Positions 34,575 through 43,993 are shown, counted from the stretch's first letter. The stretch is 64,000 bases of DNA from CAVXDY01 sp963760715 (GCA_963760715.1 CAVXDY010000007.1:248001-312000), one strand, 5' to 3'. Notes: generated from the letters alone by a model not told the origin. A program made the numbers and translations.

Positions 34575-36218
34575 ATGGGGGCGGAGACCGCCCAAGACCT
34601 GCTGAGCAGTGGGCGGGACGCGCTGGCGGTGGCCGACTGGCAGGGCGCCCGTTCCCTGTTCGAGCGGGCCGGCGAGCTCGGCGAGACCGCCGAGGTGCTC
34701 GACGGCCTGAGTCAGGCGGCCCACTTCCAGGGCCAGTACGAGCGGGCGATCGAGCTGAAGAAGCGTGCGTTCGCGGCGTACCGGCGGCGCGGCAAACGGG
34801 CGGAGGCCGCCGAGCTGGCCCGCTGGCTGGCGTTTCTCCACGGCACGGTCCAGGGCAACATGGCCGCCGCCAGCGGGTGGATGGCGCGCGCCGGGCGCCT
34901 GCTCGAGGGGGTGGACGAATGTGCGGCGCACGGATGGCTCACGCTCGACCACGCTCCGTTCACGCGCGACGTGTCGGAGCGCGAGAGGCTCGCCGTCGCG
35001 GCGCTCACGATCGGCCGGCGGTACGGCGACGCCGACCTCGAGTTCGACGCGCTGGCCCTGCTGGGCCAGGTGTACGTGGTCTCGGGACGCCCCGTCGAGG
35101 GGATGAGGCTCATCGACGAGGCGATGGCCGCGATCTCCGGGGGCGAGGTCGTGGGGGTCGGGACGATCGGTGACATCTACTGCCGGCTGTTGAGCGCCTG
35201 CGAGCACGTCGCCGACGTCCGGCGCGCCGAGGAGTGGCTGTCGGCGGCCGACCGCCTGGTGGCCTGGAGCGACTTCGTCACGCCGACCTGCCGGTGTCAC
35301 TACGGCGGGATCCTGATCGCGATCGGCCGCTGGGCCGAGGCGGAGGAGGAGCTTCTCGCCGCGCTGCACGCGTTCGACAGCGGCTATCGCGCGGAGCGCA
35401 TCTCTCCGCTCGTCCGGCTCGCGGAGCTGCGCGTGCGGCAGGGGCGCTTCGAGGAGGCGGTGCGCCTGCTGGAGGGCAGCGAGTGGCATCCGACCGCCAG
35501 GAGGTCACTGGCGACGATCGCGCTGGCGCGGGGCGACCTCGCCCTGGCCGAGGATCTCGCGCGTCTGTGTTTCGAGGGGGAGAACCCGTCCGATCCGGCC
35601 TGCGGACCGCTGCTCGACCTCATGGTGGGCATCCAGCTCGCCCGTCACGACCTCCCCGCCGCGAGGGAGGCGCTCGACCGGCTCGCCGGGCTCGCCGCCG
35701 GCTGCGAGGACGAGCGGCTGCGCGCCGCGGCCGACTTCGCCGCCGGCCGGGTGCTCGCGGCCGAGGGAGACGAGCGAGCCCCCTCCCATCTGAAGGCCGC
35801 GTTGGAGCGCTTCTCGGGCCTCGACCTGCCGCTCGAGGCCGCGTGGGCACGGCTCGCGCTCGCCCGAGCACTGGCGTCGAGCACGGAGGCCGCGGCGGTC
35901 GCGGAGGCGCGGCTCGCGCTCGGCACGTTCGAGCGGCTGGGCGCGGCGCGCGACGCCGACGCGGCGGCCGGGTTGCTCCGCGAGCTCGGCGCCGCGGGGC
36001 GCGGGAGGCCCAGAGGCCACGGAGCGCTGACCAGACGGGAGACGGAGGTCCTGTCCCTCCTGGCCGCGGGCCTCTCGAACGCGCAGATCGGGGAGCGCCT
36101 GTACATCAGCCGGCGGACCGCGGAGCACCACGTCGCGAGCATCCTCTCGAAGCTGGACCTGCGGACCCGCACCGAGGCGGCCGCGTACGTGGCGCGCGAG
36201 CCCTCCAAGGACCCGTAG
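34575..36218 (+). CDS. LuxR-family regulator with TPR-like sensor region
   Basis: The 547-residue protein has no P-loop. It is made of helical-hairpin repeats from the N-terminus (LFERAGELGETAEVLDGLSQAAHFQGQYERAIELKK-like units, shortened here) to about residue 475. A LuxR helix-turn-helix follows (LTRRETEVLSLLAAGLSNAQIG, then RRTAEHHVASILSKLDL). It resembles the C-terminal two thirds of LAL/MalT regulators that have lost their ATPase. It lies 57 bp after the SDR gene, and may control this run or the SnoaL gene downstream; neither is proven. Confidence 0.85.
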   Translation: MGAETAQDLLSSGRDALAVADWQGARSLFERAGELGETAEVLDGLSQAAHFQGQYERAIELKKRAFAAYRRRGKRAEAAELARWLAFLHGTVQGNMAAASGWMARAGRLLEGVDECAAHGWLTLDHAPFTRDVSERERLAVAALTIGRRYGDADLEFDALALLGQVYVVSGRPVEGMRLIDEAMAAISGGEVVGVGTIGDIYCRLLSACEHVADVRRAEEWLSAADRLVAWSDFVTPTCRCHYGGILIAIGRWAEAEEELLAALHAFDSGYRAERISPLVRLAELRVRQGRFEEAVRLLEGSEWHPTARRSLATIALARGDLALAEDLARLCFEGENPSDPACGPLLDLMVGIQLARHDLPAAREALDRLAGLAAGCEDERLRAAADFAAGRVLAAEGDERAPSHLKAALERFSGLDLPLEAAWARLALARALASSTEAAAVAEARLALGTFERLGAARDADAAAGLLRELGAAGRGRPRGHGALTRRETEVLSLLAAGLSNAQIGERLYISRRTAEHHVASILSKLDLRTRTEAAAYVAREPSKDP

Positions 36219-36320
36219 CCGGATAGGTAATCCCACCGATGGCCCGGGCGTCGGCCGGAGACATCCTTCCCACCGAGGAGCGGGCCGGCGGCCCGACACC
36301 CGAGAGGAGGAGGCGGAGGG

Positions 36321-36740
36321 ATGAGCACCGGCGAGGACAACAAGGCAGCCGTGCGGGGCTGCTTCGAGAACGCGTCACAGGGGAACTTCGAGGCGCTCGA
36401 TGCGATCGTCAGCCCGGACTACGTCCTGCACCCCGAGGACATCCGCGGCGTGGAAGGCCTCAGGGAGATGGTCGAGGCGTATCGGAGCGCCATCGCCGAT
36501 CTCCGCATCACGATCGACCAGCAGTTCACGGAGGGTGACCACGTGGCGACGCGCTACACGATCCGCGGCACGCACACGGGCTCCCTGATGGGCGCGCCGC
36601 CGACCGGCAGGGACGTCGAGTTCACCGGCATCACGATCAGCCGCTGCCGCGACGGGAGGATCGCGGAGGAGTGGGAGCTCGTGGACACCGTCGGGCTGCT
36701 GCGGCAGGTCGGCGCGCTTCCCGAGATGGCCCGGGGCTGA
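36321..36740 (+). CDS. SnoaL-like / NTF2-fold protein
   Basis: The 139-residue protein has the ester-cyclase SnoaL pattern: VRGCFENASQGNFEALDAIVSPDYVLHP, GVEGLREMVEAYRSAI, a strand HVATRYTIRGTHTG and the final GRIAEEWELVDTVGLLRQVG. In polyketide pathways such folds close rings, but most genomic copies have unknown substrates and no polyketide genes are near. A strong AGGAGGAGG stretch lies before the ATG. Confidence 0.8.
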   Translation: MSTGEDNKAAVRGCFENASQGNFEALDAIVSPDYVLHPEDIRGVEGLREMVEAYRSAIADLRITIDQQFTEGDHVATRYTIRGTHTGSLMGAPPTGRDVEFTGITISRCRDGRIAEEWELVDTVGLLRQVGALPEMARG

Positions 36741-36783
36741 CCCGCCTCCCGAGGGAGGCCGAGCCGGCCGGTGCCGGGGGCAT

Positions 36784-36834
36784 GGCCACCCACCCGCTCG
36801 ATCCGCAAGAAGCGCGTCGAGCGGAGGGGTGGCC
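36784..36834. terminator. Long imperfect inverted repeat
   Basis: Two 18-nt arms (36784-36801 and 36817-36834) pair with only three central mismatches around a 15-nt loop. It lies 43 bp after the SnoaL stop and before the convergent ADC-like gene, so a terminator role fits. No U tract follows. The rest of the 229-bp gap shows nothing else. Confidence 0.45.
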
Positions 36835-36969
36835 TTGCCGCGCCCGCGACGCCCGTAGTAGGGAGGTCCCAATGACGGCCTCGCGATCCCGGCGGTGCGA
36901 CGGGTCTGGCCGCGATCCTCGCGCCGGGGGTGGTGGTGTCGTGACGGCCCGCTCACGCGGGGCGCGCGG

Positions 36970-37650
36970 TCAGAAGCTCACCTCCTGCACGCCGCCGGGG
37001 TACACGAACGAGTCGTCCGGCGAGTAGAACGAGCCCTCCGCCACCACCTGGATCGGGTCGGCCGGCCGGAGGGCGTAGACGGGATGGCTCGGGTCCAGGA
37101 ACTCCACCGAGCGCACCTCGAACCCGTCGGCCAGATCGGCGATGAAGGGGAAGTTGCCCGCCATGAACCGGCCCGCCATCTGGCGCACGTAGGTGAGCTG
37201 ACCGGTGAAGGTCATCAGGATGTCCGGCCCGATGACGGCCTCGGTGCGGATCACGGGGGTGTCGTTCAGCGAGGTCGTGGCCACCACGCGGCCGTCGGCA
37301 GCCTCCACGCTCGTCGCCCCGGGGACGGCCGGCAGGTCGTACTCGCGCACCGTGTACTCGCGCATGATCTCCGACGAGTTGAAGTAGAAGAGGATGTACC
37401 GCGCCGGGATCACCCCCTGGGGGTCCATCATCCCGGCGATGTCGAGCCCGAGGTAGGTCAGCGAGTAGGCCCCGAAGCCGGAGGTCTGCTCATCGCGGTT
37501 GACCACGTACTGGTTCATGTAGACGGGCCCGGCCGGCGTCGGACCACCCGCGGGCAGCAGCGCCGCCGCGGCCTCGGGATCGGCCGGCATCCAGCTCGTG
37601 TAGAGCATGCGGCTGTTGACGACCATCTGCGGCGCGGCGAGCTCGACCAT
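36970..37650 (-). CDS. Acetoacetate-decarboxylase-like beta-barrel protein (tentative)
   Basis: The 226-residue protein looks like a distant member of the ADC superfamily in length and beta-rich pattern (VYMNQYVVNRDEQTSGFGAY, YILFYFNSSEIMREYTVREYDLP). It lacks the clear PKK of the ADC gene at 366, so an enzyme role is uncertain. GAGGAG lies 4-9 nt before ATG 37650. It is divergent from a LacI regulator. The 16-bp palindrome between them is placed to repress both, so this gene is probably the regulated function. Confidence 0.45.
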   Translation of the reverse strand: MVELAAPQMVVNSRMLYTSWMPADPEAAAALLPAGGPTPAGPVYMNQYVVNRDEQTSGFGAYSLTYLGLDIAGMMDPQGVIPARYILFYFNSSEIMREYTVREYDLPAVPGATSVEAADGRVVATTSLNDTPVIRTEAVIGPDILMTFTGQLTYVRQMAGRFMAGNFPFIADLADGFEVRSVEFLDPSHPVYALRPADPIQVVAEGSFYSPDDSFVYPGGVQEVSF

Positions 37651-37690
37651 GACATCTCCTCGGGACCCGGTGCGGGGATGGGGCCCGCCA

Positions 37691-37706
37691 TGCTAAACGT
37701 TTAGCA
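37691..37706. promoter_or_regulatory. LacI-type operator palindrome
   Basis: TGCTAAACGTTTAGCA is a perfect 16-bp palindrome with the central CG typical of LacI/GalR operators, and it is AT-rich against a GC-rich background. It ends 2 bp before the regulator ATG and 41 bp from the divergent start. Confidence 0.85.
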
Positions 37707-37708
37707 AG

Positions 37709-38650
37709 ATGAGCGGCAAGCCCCCCACCCTCCGGGACGTGGCCCGCGCCGCCGGCGTGTCGATCGCCGTCGTCTCCTACGCCTTCAATCGGCCCGATCG
37801 GGTGGCCGTCGCGACGCGGGAGCGGGTGCTGGTTGTCGCGGCCGCGCTCGGATACCCCGGACCGCACGCCGCCGGGCGGGCCTTGCGGCTGGGCCGCCAC
37901 GGGGCGGTCGCCCTGGTCGCGGCGGGCCCGGTCGAGGCGCTGCTGGCCGATCCCGCGTACGTCTTCGTGGCCCGCGGCCTGGCCCGGGTCTGCGATCGCG
38001 CGGGGCACGCGCTCGTCCTGGCCGGCGGCTCCAACCCCGCGGCCGATGGCGTGGTCGTCCTCGGCGACGCGCGCTCCTGGGGCGGAAGCGGTCCGGTGGT
38101 GGTCGTGGGCGGGCCCGCGCCCGAGGGCGTTCCCTGCGTGCGCGCGAGCCTCGGCGAGGGAGCCGCTGCCGTGGCGCGCCACCTGGCGAGGCAGGGCCAC
38201 ACCCGGCTCGCCGTCATCGGCCCACCCGGTACGGGCGAGCGGCTGGAGGGCGCCCGCGAGGGATGGGGGACGGCGGCGCTGGTGAGCTACGAGGCCGCGG
38301 GGCCCGCCCGGGCGAACGGCGAGGTGGCCGCCCGGGTCGCGCTCGGGACCCGCCCACGCCCCACCGCCCTCCTGGCACTCACCGACCGGCTCGCCTGGGG
38401 CGCTCTCGACGCCGCCCGTCAGCTCCGCATCGAGGTTCCGGGGGAACTCTCGGTCGCCGGGATCGACGACCTGACCGGCTCGCAGGCGCTGCGGCTCACC
38501 AGCGTGTTCGTCCCCTACCTTCCGATGGGCGAGCTGGCCGGCGGGCTCCTGTTCGCGCTGATGGCCGGTGAGCCGCTCCCGCCCGCGCCGGCGCTCCCGA
38601 CGACCCTGGCCGTGCGCGGCACGACCGGTCCTCCGCCCGGGCCCGCCTGA
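37709..38650 (+). CDS. LacI-family transcriptional regulator
   Basis: The 313-residue protein begins with a LacI helix-turn-helix (TLRDVARAAGVSIAVVSYAFNRPDRVA) and the hinge helix. A periplasmic-binding-type sensor with SVAGIDDLTGSQAL near the end follows. The DNA-binding helix starts at residue 7, so ATG 37709 is firm. The operator ends 2 bp before it, leaving no room for a ribosome site; the mRNA is probably leaderless. The sensor is slightly short for the family, and its ligand is unknown. Confidence 0.9.
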   Translation: MSGKPPTLRDVARAAGVSIAVVSYAFNRPDRVAVATRERVLVVAAALGYPGPHAAGRALRLGRHGAVALVAAGPVEALLADPAYVFVARGLARVCDRAGHALVLAGGSNPAADGVVVLGDARSWGGSGPVVVVGGPAPEGVPCVRASLGEGAAAVARHLARQGHTRLAVIGPPGTGERLEGAREGWGTAALVSYEAAGPARANGEVAARVALGTRPRPTALLALTDRLAWGALDAARQLRIEVPGELSVAGIDDLTGSQALRLTSVFVPYLPMGELAGGLLFALMAGEPLPPAPALPTTLAVRGTTGPPPGPA

Positions 38651-38673
38651 AGCCCCGCTCGCGCGGGGCTTCA
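38648..38673 (+). terminator. Hairpin terminator including the LacI stop codon
   Basis: TGAAGCCCCGC / GCGGGGCTTCA form a perfect 11-bp stem with a TCGC loop. The first TGA is the regulator's stop codon. It separates the convergent peroxidase gene. Confidence 0.65.
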
Positions 38674-38696
38674 GAGGCCGGCACACGAGCTACCAG

Positions 38697-40373
38697 CTAC
38701 GCGTCCGAGCGGTGCGGTGGCTGCCGGTGGGGCTGGCGAGGCGACGTGGCGCCGCCGCCGCCGCTGCCGCTGCCGCTGCCGCCCGTCGGGGTCGTCGTCC
38801 CCGGAGCCTTCGCGAGCGCGTCCGAGGTCGTGGCGGCGATCAGGTCCTTGAAGCCGAACCGGCCGCCCGGGGCGATCGCGGCGTTCGGGCGGAACGCCGG
38901 GTTGTGGAGCACCGAGCCGCGGTCCGCCTGCATCAGGCCCGCGAACACCTCGGCCACGATGCGCCCGCCCACCGGACCGAGGCGGAACGGGGCCGTCTCC
39001 GGGCCGCTGATCCTCCCGCCGCGCACCGGGTAGGCCGTCGCCGTGGTCTCGGCGAGCACGTAGGTCCAGAGCGGCGTGCTCGTGGCGAGGTCGGGCGCGA
39101 TCGCCGAGATCGGCTCCGCGTCGGCCTCTTCGCCGGTCGCCTTGCCGACCAGGATCTGATCCGGCCGCAGCGGCCGGATGCCCATCGCCCGCGCGACGGC
39201 CTGGCCGCTCGGGAGACCCACCTGCTGGCCGCGCAGGAGGTTGCGCACCGCGAGCGAGGTGGGGCCGGTGCCGGCCGCGCCGCTCGGCAGGAGGCTGAGG
39301 GGGAACACCAGCGAGTTGTCGATCTTGTACGAGGCCTGCGGGAAGCCCACCCTGCGGGGCTGCTCCATGTTGAAGAAGAAGCGCCAGTCCACGGACAGGC
39401 CGGGCGGCGAGGGCCGGAAGCCGCCGAGGTCGTTCGCGTCCGGGCTGAGCGAGGCGAACACCGGCAGCCGCTCGGGCATCGCGGCGTTCAGGCGGTAGAT
39501 CGGCCGCACCATCGAGTGGCCGAAGCGATACGCGGCCACGCTGAACTCCACCGGCATGCCCTGCGCGCAGGGCCGGTAGTACGACAGCCGGGGGGTGCGG
39601 ACGCCCCGCGGGAAGACCGCGGACAGCGCCGGCTTGCCCACGATGGTCGGGAGGAAGTCGGTCAGCACCGCCCACTGGTAGTGCCAGCGGACCTGGCGCT
39701 GGGCCTCGGCGAAGATCTGCGACGCCGCCCAGCCCGGGTGCAGCGCCTTCACGCGGTCGACCCACTCGTTGTGGAAGCGCAGCATGATCGTGTGCAGGCC
39801 CGCGACGATGCGGTTCTCGTCGTCGCGGGGGTCGCCGGACAGGGCCTGGCCGCTCGCCGGGTCCCGCGGCATGTCCACGGACCCCGGATCGCCGGGCGTT
39901 CCCGTGAGCGGTGCGCCCAGGAGCAGGTGCATGCGGTCGGCCGCGTAGAGCTGCGGTGATCCGGTGGGGCCGCCGCCGTACACCGAATCGAGGTCGAAGG
40001 CCGGCGTGCGCGCGTTGGGGAGCGTGCGGGGATCGACCGGGGTGGTGAGGTCGTTCGGGCGGTTGTCGAGGGTGAGGTCGTGGTCGATCAGCTGGCCGGC
40101 GTAGGTGTAGCCGGCGTCGATGTCGGCGTTCTCCTCGTCGTCGACCTGGCCTTCGGGCGTGACGTCCTTCTCCTGGTCCGCCATGACCTCATCGGAGAGG
40201 GCGGTGAGCTCGGCGTCGGGCCAGTGCGCGGCCGGCAGGCGCGTGAACATCCGGCCGAACGTCGCGGGCACCTTGCAGGGCACGTCGGAAGCCACCTTGG
40301 GCCGGGCGCCCGCCACCTGGGGCAGAAGCAGGGCAGGGCACAGCACGAGGGCGGCGACGAGGGCACGTCGCAT
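38697..40373 (-). CDS. Secreted animal-type haem peroxidase
   Basis: The 558-residue protein has a Sec signal peptide (MRRALVAALVLCPALLLPQVAGA). An animal-peroxidase (An_peroxidase) domain follows. Distal His98 lies in GQLIDHDLTLD, DDENRIVAGLHTIMLRFHNEW is the classical helix, and proximal His286 lies in AYRFGHSMVR. The C-terminal tail is Gly/Ser-rich and then His/Arg-rich, which suggests a flexible extracellular end. Such enzymes oxidise halides or phenols with H2O2, but the substrate is unknown. GAGGAGG precedes ATG 40373. It is convergent with the LacI gene and has no visible cofactor-maturation genes nearby. Confidence 0.85.
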   Translation of the reverse strand: MRRALVAALVLCPALLLPQVAGARPKVASDVPCKVPATFGRMFTRLPAAHWPDAELTALSDEVMADQEKDVTPEGQVDDEENADIDAGYTYAGQLIDHDLTLDNRPNDLTTPVDPRTLPNARTPAFDLDSVYGGGPTGSPQLYAADRMHLLLGAPLTGTPGDPGSVDMPRDPASGQALSGDPRDDENRIVAGLHTIMLRFHNEWVDRVKALHPGWAASQIFAEAQRQVRWHYQWAVLTDFLPTIVGKPALSAVFPRGVRTPRLSYYRPCAQGMPVEFSVAAYRFGHSMVRPIYRLNAAMPERLPVFASLSPDANDLGGFRPSPPGLSVDWRFFFNMEQPRRVGFPQASYKIDNSLVFPLSLLPSGAAGTGPTSLAVRNLLRGQQVGLPSGQAVARAMGIRPLRPDQILVGKATGEEADAEPISAIAPDLATSTPLWTYVLAETTATAYPVRGGRISGPETAPFRLGPVGGRIVAEVFAGLMQADRGSVLHNPAFRPNAAIAPGGRFGFKDLIAATTSDALAKAPGTTTPTGGSGSGSGGGGATSPRQPHRQPPHRSDA

Positions 40374-40764
40374 TGCGACCTCCTCTCACGAGGGAAGCGC
40401 GCAGTCCCGATACGGGCGAAGAGCTTGGGGCACGCCGGTCGGATGCTGCGCCGGGGGTCGTCTGGCTCCGAACCTCGCACCGCCCTCCGGACGGGTCAAC
40501 CGCGCGATCGGCGCCCGGCGCGCCACCGGCCGATCCAGGGTCTCCTTTGTGACGAAAAGGTGAGCGCGGGCCCGCCGCCGCGCCGGCTCCGACGCCCCCG
40601 ACCGCCGTGCGGCCGGCGGACGGGAAAGCGCCTCGATGCAGGGACCTCGGGTGAGATCGCGCGCGCGGCCGGCGTCGGCGCGGGGCCCTCCTCACCGCCC
40701 GGCCGGGGTCGGGCTGAGGGCGATGTAAGCGTTGTCGAAGGGGTTGTGTGGAAATCCCGCGCTG
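40374..40764. other. 391-bp intergenic region upstream of the peroxidase gene
   Basis: No credible reading frame, element copy or strong hairpin is present. It should hold the peroxidase promoter and the end of the MFS transcript. I see no recognisable operator. Confidence 0.6.
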
Positions 40765-42081
40765 TTAGGGAAATCGCCCGTCCGTCCTCCGCATGCTCCC
40801 GAGCAGCGGAACGCTGGCGATCAAGAGGAGACCCGCCACGAGCCAGAGGGCCGAGTAGTCCACCGTCCCGAGGGGCGTGCCCAGGGCATTCTGCGCCTGG
40901 ATCGCGGCGGCGGCGAGGAGGGGGCCGAGCACGATCCCGACCCCCCGGCTCATGCTGTAGACGCCGGTCAGCAGGCCGTGGCCGGCCCGCGGCATCATCG
41001 GGATGAGGATCGCGTAGGGCAGCGCCATCATCACCCCCGCGCTCGCCGAGATGAGCGGGATCATCGGCAGGAGCAGCGGCGGGTCGCTGGAGAGGAAGGG
41101 CACGATCATGGGGACGCCGTAGGTCAGCGCCGTCGCCCGAACGACCCGGCGGGTGCCGAAGCGCTCGGCCAGCCTCCCCGCCACCGCGGCGCCCGCCAGC
41201 ACGCACACGCCCGCGCCCCCGATCACGCCCGCCGTCGCGAGCACACCGAGCCCCAGGCCGACCGTGACCCACAGGACGACGAAGGTCCGGATGGCGGCGA
41301 GCGCGGCCTCCCAGAGCGCGTTGGCCAGGAAGAACGCCCGGAGCCCGGGCAGGTCGGCGAGCAGGCGACGCACCCGCCGGAAGGCCTCGAGCGCTCCCAT
41401 CGCGTCGGCCGGCTCCTGCTGCAGCGCGTAGTCGCGGCGCAGCAGGACCCAGACGAAGGCCGCGATCGTCACCACCAGGACGCCCGCCGCCACGTCGAAC
41501 GGAACCGGGTCGCCGATCGCCAGCAGCAGCCCGCCGCCCACCAGCGCGAGCGCGGTCCCCACCCCGCGGGCCACCGCCTGGGCGCTCTGCGACCGCCCGG
41601 CGTCGCGGAGCGGCACCAGGTCGGGATAGAGGGCGCGGTAGGGCTCGTACGCGACGTAGTAGGCCGCGAACAGCACGATCACGATCGCCAGCGCCGGGCC
41701 CGGCGCGTCCTGGAAGCCCAGCAGCACGAGCGCCAGCGCGAGCACCGGAACGCCGGCGAGGACGAACGGCAACCGCCCCCCGATGCGCGTGCGCAGCCGG
41801 TCGGAGCGCGCGCCCACCACGACCGGCAGGAAGAGGGCCAGCACCCCCTCGACCGCGATCAGCGCCGCGATCGCCGTGGCCGAGCCGGCCTCGTCGGCAA
41901 CGAGCACCGGGAGGTAGGTGCCGACCGTCGTGGCCGCCAGCGCGAAGCCGAACGTCGGCACGGCAAGGAGGGCGTGGGTCCCCCCGGAGGTGCGTGATGC
42001 GGTGCGGAGCGAGGAAGCCCTGCTCAGTCCCGCCCGAACCGCTCCGAGCGGCGGTTGGCACCCTTCCTCACGTCGTCGCAT
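40765..42081 (-). CDS. MFS transporter (GPH/sucrose-symporter-like)
   Basis: The 438-residue, twelve-helix protein starts with a disordered lead of about 35 residues. The loop 2-3 motif GARSDRLRTRIGGRLPFVLAG is the variant of MFS motif A found in sugar-cation (GPH) and sucrose symporters, and VAYEPYRALYPDLVP is also typical of them. The likely substrate is a sugar or glycoside. The start ATG 42081 has GGAGG immediately adjacent, which is too close, so a start a few codons downstream is possible. Confidence 0.8.
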   Translation of the reverse strand: MRRREEGCQPPLGAVRAGLSRASSLRTASRTSGGTHALLAVPTFGFALAATTVGTYLPVLVADEAGSATAIAALIAVEGVLALFLPVVVGARSDRLRTRIGGRLPFVLAGVPVLALALVLLGFQDAPGPALAIVIVLFAAYYVAYEPYRALYPDLVPLRDAGRSQSAQAVARGVGTALALVGGGLLLAIGDPVPFDVAAGVLVVTIAAFVWVLLRRDYALQQEPADAMGALEAFRRVRRLLADLPGLRAFFLANALWEAALAAIRTFVVLWVTVGLGLGVLATAGVIGGAGVCVLAGAAVAGRLAERFGTRRVVRATALTYGVPMIVPFLSSDPPLLLPMIPLISASAGVMMALPYAILIPMMPRAGHGLLTGVYSMSRGVGIVLGPLLAAAAIQAQNALGTPLGTVDYSALWLVAGLLLIASVPLLGSMRRTDGRFP

Positions 42082-42233
42082 CCTCCATGACCGCTGCCCT
42101 CGCGCGACCGCACGGTCGCCAATCGTGTCAGTCCCCGCGGGTCCCGGCCAGCCCGGCGCACGAAACCTGCGACCGTGCGGTCACCGTGCTCCATCCGAGG
42201 CCCTGCGACGAGCTCGTGCCGTGAGGGAGCGGC

Positions 42234-43487
42234 ATGCCTGACGGCCTGGCGCTCGCGCTGGCACTGGTGGCCCTGGCGGGGGCGCTGGGAGCGGCCGTCG
42301 CCCGGCCGCGGTACCTGCCCGAGGCGGTGGTGGCAAGCGCCGGCGCCCTGCTCCTGGTGGCCGTGGGCGCGATCGGCGCATCGGCCGCCGGCGACGCGCT
42401 GCGCGACCTCGCGCCGACGATCGGCTTCCTGGCGGCGCTGCTCGTGCTCGCGGAGGGATGCCGGCGGGAGGGGCTGTTCGCGGCCGTCGGCGACGTCATG
42501 GCCCGCGGCGCGCGGGGAAGCCCGCGCCGCCTGCTGGCCTACGTCTTCGCCGCCGCCGCCGTGATCACGGCGCTGCTCAGCCTCGACGCGACCGTGGTGC
42601 TGCTCACGCCGATCGTCTTCGCCACGGCCGCGCGGATGCGCACGAGCCCCACGCCGCACGTCTACGCCTGCTCGCACCTGGCCAACTCGGCCTCGCTGCT
42701 GCTGCCCGTCTCCAACCTCACCAACCTCCTCGCCTTCCACGAGAGCGGGCTGTCGTTCGCCCGTTTCGGCGCGCTGATGGCACTTCCGACCGTGGCGGCG
42801 GTGGGCGTGGAATGGGCCGTCATCAGCCGGTTCTTCGCGATCGATCTCCGCCGTCCGCGCCACGACGAGTCGCGGCCGCCGCGGCCGCACCTGCCGCGCT
42901 TCGCGCTCGCCGTGGTCGGGCTCACCCTGGCGGGCTTCGCGCTCAGCTCGCCCCTCGGGATCGAGCCGGTGTGGGTCGCGGCCGCCGGGGCCGCGGCGAT
43001 CAGCGTTCCGGCGCTCGCCTCCCGCGCGGCGGGGGGCACGGCGCCGGCCCTGGCCCGCGCCGCCGAGCCCGGCTTCCTGGTCTTCGTCCTCGGGCTCGGG
43101 GTGATCGTGGCGGCCGCGAGCGACAACGGCCTGGCGTCGGCGGTCGGCGACCTGCTGCCCGCGGGCGACTCGCTGCTCGACCTGCTCGCGATCGCCGCGG
43201 TGAGCGCGATCCTGGCCAACCTGGTCAACAACCTCCCGGCGACGCTCCTGCTCGTCCCCGTGGCGGCGGCCGGCGGTCACGGGGCGATCCTCGCCGTGCT
43301 GATCGGCGTCAACATCGGCCCCAACCTCACGTACGTCGGGTCGCTCGCGACGCTGCTGTGGCGCCGCGTCCTTCGCGCCGAGGACACCGACATCGAGCTC
43401 GGCGAGTTCCTCCGCCTCGGCGCGCTCACCGTGCCGGCGGCGCTCGTCGCGGCGACCGTGCTCCTATGGTTGGCGCTGGAGGTCTGA
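42234..43487 (+). CDS. ArsB/SLC13-type ion transporter
   Basis: The 417-residue protein has the two inverted halves of the arsenite/citrate (IT) superfamily: LLSLDATVVLLTPIVF and LANSASLLLPVSNLTNLLAFH in the first, ANLVNNLPATLLLVPVA and GVNIGPNLTYVGSLATLLW in the second. It is most like ArsB arsenite permeases. No ArsR, ArsC or ArsA gene is adjacent, so the true substrate might be another anion. A universal-stress-type gene follows 8 bp later in the same direction. Confidence 0.82.
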   Translation: MPDGLALALALVALAGALGAAVARPRYLPEAVVASAGALLLVAVGAIGASAAGDALRDLAPTIGFLAALLVLAEGCRREGLFAAVGDVMARGARGSPRRLLAYVFAAAAVITALLSLDATVVLLTPIVFATAARMRTSPTPHVYACSHLANSASLLLPVSNLTNLLAFHESGLSFARFGALMALPTVAAVGVEWAVISRFFAIDLRRPRHDESRPPRPHLPRFALAVVGLTLAGFALSSPLGIEPVWVAAAGAAAISVPALASRAAGGTAPALARAAEPGFLVFVLGLGVIVAAASDNGLASAVGDLLPAGDSLLDLLAIAAVSAILANLVNNLPATLLLVPVAAAGGHGAILAVLIGVNIGPNLTYVGSLATLLWRRVLRAEDTDIELGEFLRLGALTVPAALVAATVLLWLALEV

Positions 43488-43495
43488 TCGAACCC

Positions 43496-43986
43496 ATGCG
43501 CGCCCTGGTCTGGATCGTCGAGGACACGTGGCAGGTGACCGTCGCCGAGGCGGCCGCCTACCTGCCCGCCGCCGCCGAGATCACGATCCTGCACGTGGCC
43601 GACGTCGCGCCCGAGGGCGTCGCGGCCGGAGCGCGGCACGGCCTGCTCGGCCGCCGGCCGCCGCGTCCCGACGCGGGGGGGAGCCGCTGCGGGCCATCTC
43701 CGAGCAGGCCGCCAAGGATCTGCTCGCCGAGGCCGGGACACGGCTCGGGCGCCCGGCCACGCTCGAGGCCCGCCGCGGCCGGATCGAGCGGGAGGTGGTG
43801 GCGGCCGCCGAGGGCATGGACGTGCTCGTCCTGTCGCGCGACGGCGACCGCGGGCACCTGGGACCGCGCAGCCTCGGCCCGGCGGCGCGCTTCGTGGTCG
43901 ACCACGCGCCCTGCCGCGTCCTGCTCGTCTGGCCCGACGTCGCGCCGCCGGTGAGCATGATCCCGCCGCCGCCGCCCGGTCGCTGA
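43496..43986 (+). pseudogene. Universal stress protein-like, frame shifted at the G7 run (43674-43680)
   Basis: The first frame reads RALVWIVEDTWQVTVAEAA and ITILHVADVAPEG from ATG 43496. The second, from 43681, reads EPLRAISEQAAKDLLAEAGTRLG, then VVAAAEGMDVLVLSRDGD and the Usp-like end GPAARFVVDHAPCRVLLVW. One G missing from the seven-G run accounts for the shift. The joined protein is about 163 residues and has the Usp alpha/beta fold with an ATP-type SLGPAARFVV segment. It is probably a stress-linked partner of the adjacent transporter. Confidence 0.7.
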
Positions 43987-43993
43987 CCCGGAG

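Noticed and set aside
36236..36275. AATCCCACCGATGGCCC before the SnoaL gene as an eleventh element copy
   Set aside because: It shares only the ATCCCA and GATG blocks at the wrong spacing, so it does not fit the fixed 20-bp pattern.
37709..37800. A later start for the LacI regulator to allow a ribosome site
   Set aside because: The DNA-binding helix begins at residue 7, so a later start would destroy it.
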